A stretch of DNA of 20,519 bases from Methanothrix sp. (GCA_028679775.1 JAJRAX010000220.1:1-20519), one strand, 5' to 3'. Positions 7,737 to 13,039 are shown, numbered from the stretch's first letter. Numbers and translations: made by a program. The notes: generated by a model from the sequence alone, not told the origin.

Positions 7737-7745
7737 CTATAAAAA
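7737..7745 (-). promoter_or_regulatory. TATA box for the RNase HI gene
   Basis: The minus strand reads TTTTTATAG, about 30 nt before the ATG at 7708. Initiation about 25 nt downstream gives a leader of only a few bases that still holds the AGGGA site. Confidence 0.5.
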
Positions 7746-7782
7746 TGCTTCATTTCTTATTGCCCTTTTCGAGCACGATGCA

Positions 7783-7789
7783 TTTATAG
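7783..7789 (+). promoter_or_regulatory. TATA box for the FAD oxidoreductase gene
   Basis: TTTATAG lies about 65 nt before the ATG at 7854, giving a leader of about 40 nt that contains GAGAGGTT. It sits back to back with the RNase HI promoter. Confidence 0.45.
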
Positions 7790-7853
7790 CAGACTTACGA
7801 CCAAACATTAATTCGGAATTACAAAGCCACGCCCCAGAGAGGTTATAGAGATC

Positions 7854-8918
7854 ATGAAGGTTGCTGTCATTGGTGGAGGTTTAGCCGGTGCAGAGCTGAT
7901 AAGAGTAGCTTCGCCCTGCCCACTGGAGTTCACTCTGATCGAGCCCAAGAAGCAGGTGGAGATGCAGGCCCTGTACCCGGAGTACCTTGGCGGAGTGGCC
8001 AGGCTCCAGGATCTGGCGGCACCCCTCAAGCCTTTCTGCGAGAAGGTGGGGGCTACCCACATTCAGGAGAAGGCGCTACGCATCGAAGGCAATACTGTGG
8101 TCTGCGAAAAGAGCCGGGTTGACTTCGACTACACCGTTGTGGCGACGGGCGCAGCCCAGAACTACTTCGGCATCAAGGGCGTGGAGAACACATTTTCCAT
8201 CAACACCCTTGAAGAGACAAAGAGGGCGCGCCGCTACGTGGAAGACAATTATCCTGAGAGGATTATGATCATGGGCTCAGGGCTCACCGGCGTTGAGGCC
8301 GCTTCAATTCTGGCGGAGAGCATGGATGCCAGCATCTACATCATCGAGGCGCGCGAGCGCGTCCTGCCCCAGTTCTCGCCCCAGACATCAGAACTCGTGG
8401 AAAAGGCCCTCTCCAAGAAGGGTGTGAACATCCTCACATCGACTCAGGTGGCGGAAGTAAAAGAGGACCGCATCATATTCACAGACAACTCAAGCCTCGA
8501 CTGCGACATGGCAATCTGGACTGCCGGAATCAAGCCGACCCACTTCATCCAGGGCCTGGACCTGCCGAAGAAGAACGGCTGGATACTAGTGGACGAGCAC
8601 CTCAACGCCAAAGGCAACATCTTTGCTATTGGAGACTGCGCATGGGTCGAGATCGACGGAAAGCTCGCCACCAAGACGGGCCTGGAGGCTGAGCGGCAGG
8701 CGAAATATCTGGCTGGGCACTTCAGAAACATGATTCGAGGCAGGGCTTTTGAGAGGTACTCGGTGCGGGCGAGCACTGACAGCCAGGTGGCGCTGATCTC
8801 ATTAGGTGCGGACTGCGCGGTGGGTGTGGTCGGAAAGACTTGCATCGGCGTTCCCACGCGGCTGATCTACTCGCTGAAGAGCTGGATAGACAAGTCGTTT
8901 ATAAAGAGGTTTAAATAG
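7854..8918 (+). CDS. NDH-2-like FAD/NAD(P)H pyridine-nucleotide-disulfide-type oxidoreductase
   Basis: The protein has 354 residues. Two Rossmann motifs frame it: FAD-binding VIGGGLAGAE at 5-14 and NAD(P)-binding MGSGLTGVEAA at 140-150. TVVATGA follows the first domain, and GNIFAIGDCAWVE at about 264-276 is the second FAD contact. There is no redox CxxC pair, so it is not a thioredoxin-reductase-like disulfide enzyme. The order resembles type II NADH dehydrogenases and related membrane-associated quinone reductases. The C-terminus (LIYSLKSWIDKSFIKRF) is amphipathic and could dock to the membrane, as in NDH-2. It is a single gene with its own promoter. Which acceptor it uses (methanophenazine, another quinone-like carrier, or a soluble partner) cannot be seen. 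Confidence 0.8.
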   Translation: MKVAVIGGGLAGAELIRVASPCPLEFTLIEPKKQVEMQALYPEYLGGVARLQDLAAPLKPFCEKVGATHIQEKALRIEGNTVVCEKSRVDFDYTVVATGAAQNYFGIKGVENTFSINTLEETKRARRYVEDNYPERIMIMGSGLTGVEAASILAESMDASIYIIEARERVLPQFSPQTSELVEKALSKKGVNILTSTQVAEVKEDRIIFTDNSSLDCDMAIWTAGIKPTHFIQGLDLPKKNGWILVDEHLNAKGNIFAIGDCAWVEIDGKLATKTGLEAERQAKYLAGHFRNMIRGRAFERYSVRASTDSQVALISLGADCAVGVVGKTCIGVPTRLIYSLKSWIDKSFIKRFK

Positions 8919-8933
8919 AATAAGTCATCGTAC

Positions 8934-8939
8934 AAAAAA
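8934..8939 (-). terminator. T6 tract downstream of the small-gene operon
   Basis: Six T on the minus strand lie about 55 nt beyond the last small gene (stop at 8995), after a strong hairpin. This is a plausible end of the leftward transcript. Confidence 0.3.
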
Positions 8940-8970
8940 TATGACCAATTAGTCAAACGACGGCGGCGCA

Positions 8971-8991
8971 CCCCGCAGCAGAGCTGCGGGG
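8971..8991. repeat. Perfect 9-bp inverted repeat between convergent genes
   Basis: CCCCGCAGC (8971-8979) and GCTGCGGGG (8983-8991) are perfectly complementary around AGA. The repeat starts 3 nt after the stop of the leftward small-gene run and about 50 nt after the stop of the rightward oxidoreductase gene. It could be a 3'-end stem protecting both mRNAs, or a stem from an IS200/IS605-type end or a REP-like palindrome. Only one copy is present in the window. Confidence 0.6.
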
Positions 8992-8994
8992 TAT

Positions 8995-9141
8995 TCAGAA
9001 CAAATAAATAGATCGTTGGGTGACTGCACCCTTCTTTTGCTTTGCCGAATACATCCCGATACCATCGACCTTATGCTGCTGTTTTTTGGGCGACGATGCC
9101 ATCAAGTCCACAAACTTGCACTTGATTGGCGGGACAGTCAC
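8995..9141 (-). CDS. Small basic hypothetical protein (48 aa)
   Basis: This short frame begins with GTG, and its first bases overlap the TGA of the preceding gene (GTGA, 4-nt overlap). AGGGGGGATGA lies just upstream and resembles the archaeal ribosome-binding consensus. The 48-residue product is basic (PKKQQHK, AKQKKG) and contains one Cys; I recognise no family. Support comes from the stop-start overlap, the ribosome-binding site and its place at the end of a run of similarly overlapped genes. It ends directly before the perfect hairpin at 8971-8991. Confidence 0.45.
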   Translation of the reverse strand: MTVPPIKCKFVDLMASSPKKQQHKVDGIGMYSAKQKKGAVTQRSIYLF

Positions 9142-9512
9142 TGGTCATCCCCCCTGAGATCACACGGCTGGATCTGGCATTCGTCACATAGCCCGGCCTC
9201 GGCCCGATCCTGGCATTGCAGATCATCGCATTCGCTGCAAAGCTCCTTGTTGACCTCATGCCGCTCCATCCTTGCCAAGATGGCCCCGTATCGGCTATCT
9301 TCATGCTCGACGGCATCACATTCAAGCTGGAGACATGGAAGATGGTTGAGGATGCCCTTGCTTGTGGAGAGAATGAGCTTCTTGAGATCTTCATCTGACT
9401 GGAGATCATACCTACCCTCAATCTTGCCGAGGTCACGAAGCCCACGCTGGACGGCCCGGCCAACCTCTATGAGGGAATCGTATGTCTCGGAAAAAGTAGG
9501 AGATCGGCTCAT
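9138..9512 (-). CDS. Cys-rich hypothetical protein (124 aa), likely metal-binding C-terminus
   Basis: I do not recognise this gene. The N-terminal two thirds look helical and charged. The C-terminal third is Cys-rich: LCSECDDLQC (Cys92, 95, 100) and LCDECQIQPC (Cys109, 112, 117), with Cys60 and Cys65 further up. Two similar C-x2-C-x4-C units suggest a small zinc site or an iron-sulfur site. The ATG at 9512 follows GAGGAGGAAGG, the strongest ribosome-binding site in this patch, which decides the start over an in-frame ATG at 9536 and a further upstream codon. It overlaps the TGA of the 43-aa gene before it (ATGA). The frame on the opposite strand here is rich in Ser, Arg and Leu and looks like a shadow. 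Confidence 0.65.
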   Translation of the reverse strand: MSRSPTFSETYDSLIEVGRAVQRGLRDLGKIEGRYDLQSDEDLKKLILSTSKGILNHLPCLQLECDAVEHEDSRYGAILARMERHEVNKELCSECDDLQCQDRAEAGLCDECQIQPCDLRGDDQ

Positions 9513-9640
9513 TGCCCTTCCTCCTCTCTGAGAACGCATTCGTCTTCCGTATTCAAGATGCAAGGTGTCCCTGGTTGGGCCTCAGGGTGATGGCAATCTC
9601 CATGAAAACCATCTGCCTGGTCTTTCCAGAATCGGCACAC
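9509..9640 (-). CDS. Cys/His-rich mini-protein (43 aa) directly after an in-frame TGA
   Basis: The frame starts with GTG immediately after the TGA of the winged-helix-like gene and in the same reading frame. It ends in a TGA that overlaps the next ATG. The product has 43 residues with CRFW at the start, GDCHHPEA at 14-21, PCILN at 26-30 and ECVL at 34-37: four Cys and three His, as in a tiny zinc finger. No family is recognised. It may be a separate gene started by coupling across TGAGTG, or the old C-terminus of the preceding gene cut off by a stop mutation. Confidence 0.45.
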   Translation of the reverse strand: MCRFWKDQADGFHGDCHHPEAQPGTPCILNTEDECVLREEEGQ

Positions 9641-9931
9641 TCAGACCACGCCCACGAGCTGATAACTGTGATCCGGCAGACTGACAACCTCGCCTGCCGC
9701 CCTTAACATGCCGAGGCGACACAAAACAGCATCACCAGACATATCAAGCTCCATCTCCAGATCACTCCTTCGGACTGGTCCGTTCTGCAAGTATTCTCGG
9801 ATGGCTTCAAGATCGGCCAGTATATCCGGGCTTGTGGGCCGGTGCGTTGCGGAGGAGTTGCGCCTTACCATTGGCGCCTCGGCGATTATTTTGAGTAGAT
9901 CGGCCAGCTTGATCCTGATAGCGGCGGCCAT
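9641..9931 (-). CDS. Small winged-helix-like protein (about 96 aa)
   Basis: The product reads as a helical N-terminus followed by IREYLQNGPVRRSDLEMEL and a segment ending in LRAAGEVVSL. This resembles a small winged-helix domain: helix, turn (GPVRRSDL), recognition helix (SGDAVLCRLGMLRAAG), wing. A role as a DNA-binding regulator of the patch is possible but unproven. I chose the ATG at 9931 because GAGGTGG lies 6 nt upstream; the frame extends to an ATG at 9973 without such a site. It follows the SWIM gene and is followed by the 43-aa Cys-rich frame after a single TGA. Confidence 0.55.
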   Translation of the reverse strand: MAAAIRIKLADLLKIIAEAPMVRRNSSATHRPTSPDILADLEAIREYLQNGPVRRSDLEMELDMSGDAVLCRLGMLRAAGEVVSLPDHSYQLVGVV

Positions 9932-9932
9932 C

Positions 9933-10013
9933 TCAGACCACCTCATCAGGAAGTTCGTAGACGCAATCGTCATAATTGAAGGGATCGCACCTAAGCCACC
10001 CCCATGATCTCAT
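9933..10013 (-). CDS. Possible 26-aa mini-ORF between the SWIM and winged-helix-like genes
   Basis: ATG at 10013 opens a 26-codon frame that overlaps the end of the SWIM gene in another frame. It stops with TGA one base before the ATG at 9931. The product contains RCDPFNYDDCVYELPDEVV-like sequence, with two Cys seven apart and an acidic end, and reads more like protein than random sequence. There is no clear ribosome-binding site. It fills the only gap in an otherwise overlapped run. Confidence 0.3.
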   Translation of the reverse strand: MRSWGWLRCDPFNYDDCVYELPDEVV

Positions 10014-10215
10014 CAACCGGACCGTTGTGACCACCTGGCCACTTGCCTTCCGGCTTTATGCTGTCCACAGCGGGCGCGGTGACCTTCGGCTGTGGGAAGT
10101 ACTTTCTCGCGTGTTTACATGGCTGGCCAGGGTTGTAGGTAGCTGCCGGGCAGGAGCAGGTCTTTGGCGTGACCACATAATAGGCGTCCTTCTTGTTATT
10201 CCTAACCAGAACCAT
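9991..10215 (-). CDS. SWIM zinc-finger protein (74 aa)
   Basis: The product has 74 residues. AYYVVTPKTCSCPAA is followed by PCKHARKYF. The pattern Cys20-x-Cys22 ... Cys33-x-His35 is the CxCx(n)CxH signature of SWIM domains, which bind zinc and occur in transposases and in recombination and chromatin proteins. Here the domain stands nearly alone, with a Pro-rich tail. The ATG at 10215 follows GGTAGAG and overlaps the end of the 47-aa frame by 14 nt. Free-standing SWIM mini-proteins occur in archaeal genomes and plasmids; the partner is unknown. An ancestral fusion with the 47-aa frame split by a frameshift is possible. Confidence 0.7.
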   Translation of the reverse strand: MVLVRNNKKDAYYVVTPKTCSCPAATYNPGQPCKHARKYFPQPKVTAPAVDSIKPEGKWPGGHNGPVDEIMGVA

Positions 10216-10345
10216 CTCTACCAGTGAGCCTGTAGAAATCAGGCATCTCGGCAGGCTCCTGGCCGTGGTTAAGGTAGGCTATCAACTGCTTTACGGCTTC
10301 CCGGCCTTGCGTGACCGGGCTAGCTAAAACTGTCTTACTATTCAT
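10202..10345 (-). CDS. Hypothetical protein (47 aa), first gene of the small-gene operon
   Basis: ATG at 10345 is preceded by GGTG about 9 nt upstream and by a TATA box at 10378-10386. The 47-residue product includes QGREAVKQLIAYLNHGQEP, which looks helical, and PDFYRLTGRDGSG at the end. It overlaps the SWIM gene by 14 nt in a different frame. No family is recognised. It could be the N-terminal half of a longer SWIM protein now separated by a frameshift: the SWIM frame stays open upstream of its ATG in this overlap. Confidence 0.5.
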   Translation of the reverse strand: MNSKTVLASPVTQGREAVKQLIAYLNHGQEPAEMPDFYRLTGRDGSG

Positions 10346-10351
10346 TTACTT

Positions 10352-10373
10352 GCACCAATAGCACCATAGCACC
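10352..10373. repeat. Three spaced GCACC repeats between promoter and start
   Basis: GCACC occurs at 10352-10356, 10361-10365 and 10369-10373, with spacings of 9 and 8 nt. The repeats lie between the TATA box (10378-10386) and the start codon (10345) of the leftward small-gene run, where a bound protein would block transcription. This is a candidate operator. Confidence 0.4.
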
Positions 10374-10377
10374 GTTG

Positions 10378-10386
10378 AATATTTAA
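10378..10386 (-). promoter_or_regulatory. TATA box for the leftward small-gene operon
   Basis: The minus strand reads TTAAATATT, close to the archaeal consensus, about 33 nt before the ATG at 10345. Predicted initiation is near 10355. Confidence 0.55.
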
Positions 10387-10394
10387 CCCTTGAG

Positions 10395-10406
10395 GTGTCT
10401 TGACAC
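10395..10406. promoter_or_regulatory. GTGTC-TT-GACAC palindrome, candidate RHH operator
   Basis: Perfect 5-bp arms flank TT. The palindrome lies between the two divergent TATA boxes and directly upstream of the one used by the ribbon-helix-helix gene. Such proteins often bind short palindromes in their own promoters, so autoregulation is a fair inference. Confidence 0.4.
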
Positions 10407-10414
10407 TATAATGC

Positions 10415-10420
10415 TTTTAT
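10415..10420 (+). promoter_or_regulatory. TATA-like element for a leaderless RHH transcript
   Basis: TTTTAT at 10415-10420 (with TATAAT at 10407-10412) places initiation about 25 nt on, at or next to the ATG at 10445. No ribosome-binding site is present, which fits a leaderless mRNA. Confidence 0.4.
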
Positions 10421-10444
10421 GCCATCACAACACATAATTATAGC

Positions 10445-10612
10445 ATGGGCAGAGTTAATGTATATCTCCCGGATGAGCTGGAGAAAAGCCTAAAAGAGTT
10501 TGTTTTTAGGAAAACTGGGTCTTTTCGCGGGCAGAGCGAAATAGCAGTAGAAGCTATCAGAGAATACCTAGAAAACCATAAGCATGAGATAGAGAAAAGC
10601 GAGAACAAATGA
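10445..10612 (+). CDS. Ribbon-helix-helix (CopG/MetJ/Arc-type) DNA-binding protein (55 aa)
   Basis: The product has 55 residues. RVNVYLPDELEKSLKEFV forms the N-terminal strand and first helix, followed by GSFRGQSEIAVEAIREYLEN as turn and second helix, the standard layout of a ribbon-helix-helix fold. The charged tail ends in EKSENK. These proteins bind DNA as dimers through the N-terminal strand and serve as regulators, plasmid copy-control proteins or antitoxins. No toxin gene follows: the next feature is a tRNA on the other strand. It is divergent from the small-gene operon, and the shared 99-nt gap holds a palindrome and triple repeats, so it may control both directions. It has no ribosome-binding site and is probably leaderless. 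Confidence 0.75.
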   Translation: MGRVNVYLPDELEKSLKEFVFRKTGSFRGQSEIAVEAIREYLENHKHEIEKSENK

Positions 10613-10669
10613 CTGTGATTTTATTAGCTTAAATCGTTATCTGGTATTGATAATTTACAGGTAACAAAG

Positions 10670-10769
10670 CGCCGAGGGTGAGATTCGAACTCACGAGACC
10701 CTTGCGAGTCACCAGCTATCAGGGATTTTATCACTCCAGGCTGGCGCCCTACCGCTAGACGACCTCGGC
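10670..10769 (-). tRNA. tRNA-Ser (GGA) with a 16-nt intron
   Basis: The gene folds fully. The acceptor stem is GCCGAGG/CCTCGGC with discriminator G73, which fits archaeal Ser. The D-arm has the loop AGCGGTA, the anticodon stem is CCAGC/GCTGG, and the T-arm is GTGAG-TTCGAAT-CTCAC. A long 17-nt variable arm (GACTC-GCAA-GGGTC) marks a class II tRNA. The anticodon loop is CTGGAG, then a 16-nt intron (TGATAAAATCCCTGAT, plus-strand positions 10718-10733), then A, placing GGA at 34-36 and the intron at the usual 37/38 site. The precursor forms a bulge-helix-bulge with 3-nt bulges AG^T and AT^A, cut after their second base. It has no encoded CCA. It begins 11 nt after the truB stop with no clear promoter, so it is probably processed from that transcript. 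Confidence 0.93.
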
Positions 10770-10780
10770 ACGATTTTTTT

Positions 10781-11914
10781 TTAGCGTTTGGCAGCGTTTG
10801 CCGCTGCCGCGGAAGCATCCCTCTCGGCCAGCTTCCACGCCTTGGGATAGGTGCCCGGCCCCATTATTACCCTTTCGGTCCGAGCCACAATGCCCGTCCT
10901 GCTGGCGAGCATTTCGGGACTGTCCATATCCGCCTGACCAACGGCCACTGCCTCTCCTTTCAGAGTAAAGAAGGCAACGGCATCGCCCTTATTTATATCT
11001 GTCTCTAAGGAGATCAGCCCGGGCGCGGCCAATGGCGCGCCATGACAGACTGCGTCCACTGCATTGTCGGCTATGACCAACCTGGGCAGATGAGCCAGAG
11101 CCACCTCTACGGGCTGAATGCACCGGCGCAACTGGCTTTCGTCGCCCAGTTCCTTCAGGGCGGCCACGGCATCAGCAAGCTGATGAAGCGTGACCAGAGT
11201 CTTGCCCTCCCGGAAAGGCCCCGCACGAGTGCGGCGCAGCTCTTCCATGTTCGCGCCTGTCCCCAGAGCAAGACCAATATCAAAGCATAGCTTCCTGATG
11301 TAAGTCCCGGCCTCGCAGCCCACTCGCATGAGCACATGCTGCTCCTCAATCTCAAGGACATCGAGATAATAAATGGTGCGCGTGCGCAGCTCTTTTACCA
11401 CCGACGACTTCAGGGGCGGTTTTTGGAGGATCGGCCCCATGAACTCCCGACAGACTTCAAGAATACGCTTTTTGGGCACAGGCTTATGCACATGCATGAG
11501 GCAGATGTACTCTTTGCCGGCCAGTAGGAGCACATCCATGATCCGAGTGGCGTCACCTAGCAAAACTGGCAGAATGCCTGTAACCTTTGGATCGAGGGTG
11601 CCGCTGTGCCCGGCCTTCTCAACCTCCAGAATGCGTTTGACCCAGGCCGCGACCTCGTGGCTTGTGGGCCCGGAGGTCTTGTCCAGGTTGATGGCCCCCA
11701 AAGTCATATGCTTCTCTAGGCTTCTCATCTCTGGCAGCATCCCGTAGGCAGGATCGGTCCGGCCACTTCTCTTAATGAGAGTAGACCTCGCCCGGTCAGA
11801 AGGAAGAATCTGAGGATATGAGACTGACGGAGAGTCGCTACGTGGTTGGCATCGATCTGACCTCTTCTCAGGCCTCTGTTCACCCCGCCCTTCGGCGCGA
11901 TGGATCACAGACAC
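10781..11914 (-). CDS. truB: Cbf5/TruB-family tRNA/rRNA pseudouridine synthase
   Basis: The protein has up to 377 residues. The archaeal N-terminal extension (LPSD ... TDPAYGMLPEMRSLEKHM) leads into GAINLDKTSGPTSHEVAAWV. The catalytic loop is GHSGTLDPKVTGILPV with Asp108 as nucleophile. A C-terminal PUA domain lies near 265-355. In archaea, Cbf5 with Nop10, Gar1 and L7Ae makes box H/ACA RNPs that isomerise rRNA uridines, and it can make tRNA Psi55. The start is uncertain. GTG at 11914 overlaps the cmk stop and has GTGAGGG upstream; a second GTG two codons on is possible. No in-frame ATG exists before the conserved extension. The first 35 residues are not conserved-looking. It is the last protein gene of the long leftward operon. 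Confidence 0.92.
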   Translation of the reverse strand: MSVIHRAEGRGEQRPEKRSDRCQPRSDSPSVSYPQILPSDRARSTLIKRSGRTDPAYGMLPEMRSLEKHMTLGAINLDKTSGPTSHEVAAWVKRILEVEKAGHSGTLDPKVTGILPVLLGDATRIMDVLLLAGKEYICLMHVHKPVPKKRILEVCREFMGPILQKPPLKSSVVKELRTRTIYYLDVLEIEEQHVLMRVGCEAGTYIRKLCFDIGLALGTGANMEELRRTRAGPFREGKTLVTLHQLADAVAALKELGDESQLRRCIQPVEVALAHLPRLVIADNAVDAVCHGAPLAAPGLISLETDINKGDAVAFFTLKGEAVAVGQADMDSPEMLASRTGIVARTERVIMGPGTYPKAWKLAERDASAAAANAAKR

Positions 11915-12429
11915 GAACGGGCCCTCACTGCCGCGAGAACTATGGCCAGCGTCCCTGCCTCATCGAATTTTCCGGTATCAACTACCAGATCATAAACTGA
12001 AAAGTCACTGATATCAATGTTGTAGTACATCTTGTACCGCCGGGCCTCGCTCTCCTCGCGAATACGCGTCTCTTGCATGGCGTCCTCAGCCAACTTTGAC
12101 TCTCGCTTGGCTATCCTCTCAGCCCTGCAGCGAAGCTCCGTCTTGAGAAGGACCTTCAAATCAGCAGGCAAAAGATGCCCGGATAGGCGGCCCTCAAAGA
12201 TGCCGCCAACCTCTTTAGCCATAGATTTCTGGGCGTCATCAATGAGATAATCGACCTCTGGGCCCTTCTCAGCCAGACGATTCATGTCCTTGACGGAGAT
12301 ATTCTTCTCGGCAGCAATTTTTCTAAAAAGGTCTCCAGAGTTAACCCAACGCAATTTCAACTCGGCGGATAGAGAGCGAGCTAGAGTTGAGGTGCCCGTT
12401 CCCGGCGCGCCACTGATGGTGATTATCAT
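11905..12429 (-). CDS. cmk: Archaeal cytidylate kinase
   Basis: The protein has 174 residues, the short archaeal type. The P-loop GAPGTGTSTLA lies at residues 7-17. It is followed by VNSGDLFR (the nucleotide monophosphate-binding turn), FEGRLSGHLLP, and a lid region with REESEARRYKMYYNID. It phosphorylates CMP and dCMP using ATP in pyrimidine nucleotide recycling. The gene sits 1 nt after the DUF106 stop, and its end overlaps the truB start by 10 nt. This is a common archaeal order next to secY. Confidence 0.92.
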   Translation of the reverse strand: MIITISGAPGTGTSTLARSLSAELKLRWVNSGDLFRKIAAEKNISVKDMNRLAEKGPEVDYLIDDAQKSMAKEVGGIFEGRLSGHLLPADLKVLLKTELRCRAERIAKRESKLAEDAMQETRIREESEARRYKMYYNIDISDFSVYDLVVDTGKFDEAGTLAIVLAAVRARSCL

Positions 12430-12430
12430 C

Positions 12431-13039
12431 CTAGCTCATGCTCCCAATGTCCAGAGCCTTTCTGATGATCTGCGATACAGGCAGAGAACAGACGAAGTAC
12501 CAGTAGAACCAGTAGAGGATCGGACCCAAGACAGTGGTATTGATGGCATGCTCTCCCCAGAACGGGAAGTTCATGGTCAGGTCCGGGTGGCCGCCAATGT
12601 AGAGATAAGCCCACATGAAAAGCGGTATGGATATGAGGCCGATGTAGAGCATGGGCTTGAACTGCATCTGCATCATCTTGCCCTGATCTGAGACCATCTT
12701 CATCTGCTCGGTTTGGGCGGCTTGGATCCTGGACTGGTCGCCGGATAGCTGAGCCTCTTTCATGTTCCGCTGCATCTTCTTCATCTTCTCTTGCTGAGCC
12801 CTCAAAAAATCCCAGTCCATGGTGTACTTCTGAATGAGGCTGGCATACAGACCAGTGACGGCAGCCAGGATGAAGAGCACAACATGGAAGGGAAGAATAT
12901 CAGGAAGCCAGCCGATCAGATGGCCGGTGAGCACTCCAAGAGAGTTTCTAAGGTCAGAGCTGACCATTATCCCAAAAAAGAGAACAAAGCCCACAGCCAA
13001 TGCGGCCTTGTCCAGAGACTCTGTCAGCTTTGCATTCAT
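12431..13039 (-). CDS. DUF106 / EMC3-TMCO1-like membrane protein (Oxa1 superfamily)
   Basis: The protein has 202 residues. Membrane segments lie near 12-28, 50-67, 129-148 and 170-187. A long, charged, Met- and Gln-rich coiled-coil stretch lies between the second and third segments (about 75-125, including QQEKMKKMQRNMKEAQL). This is the layout of the archaeal DUF106 family, related to EMC3, TMCO1, Get1 and YidC/Oxa1, which insert membrane proteins. The gene follows secY with a 4-nt ATGA overlap, consistent with a role at the translocon. Function is inferred from family and position. Confidence 0.87.
   Translation of the reverse strand: MNAKLTESLDKAALAVGFVLFFGIMVSSDLRNSLGVLTGHLIGWLPDILPFHVVLFILAAVTGLYASLIQKYTMDWDFLRAQQEKMKKMQRNMKEAQLSGDQSRIQAAQTEQMKMVSDQGKMMQMQFKPMLYIGLISIPLFMWAYLYIGGHPDLTMNFPFWGEHAINTTVLGPILYWFYWYFVCSLPVSQIIRKALDIGSMS

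Noticed and set aside
7709..7753. Longer RNase HI from an ATG at 7753
   Set aside because: The TATA box for this gene lies at 7737-7745, downstream of that codon, and AGGGA precedes the ATG at 7708.
9071..9463. 130-codon minus-strand frame overlapping the 124-aa Cys-rich gene
   Set aside because: It lies in another frame on the same strand, lacks a ribosome-binding site, and conflicts with the better-supported overlapped genes at 8995-9141 and 9138-9512.
9016..9531. 171-codon open frame on the plus strand opposite the Cys-rich gene
   Set aside because: Its product is dominated by Ser, Arg and Leu with no domain, and it has no ribosome-binding site. The minus-strand frame has a strong ribosome-binding site, sensible composition and coupling to neighbours.
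10352..10373. CRISPR-like or replication iteron array
   Set aside because: Only three 5-nt repeats at 8-9 nt spacing are present; this is too short for CRISPR, and no replication gene is adjacent. Operator repeats fit better.
10445..10612. Toxin-antitoxin pair headed by the RHH protein
   Set aside because: No toxin-sized frame follows on the plus strand before the tRNA; the divergent first gene has no recognisable toxin features.
8995..10670. tRNA-end direct repeat (att site) bordering the accessory patch
   Set aside because: I looked for a second copy of the GCCGAGG...TTCGAAT end of tRNA-Ser on the far side of the patch and saw none in the window.
10624..10818. 64-codon frame over the tRNA gene
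   Set aside because: It runs through a complete tRNA-Ser with intron and into the end of truB; this is a chance frame.
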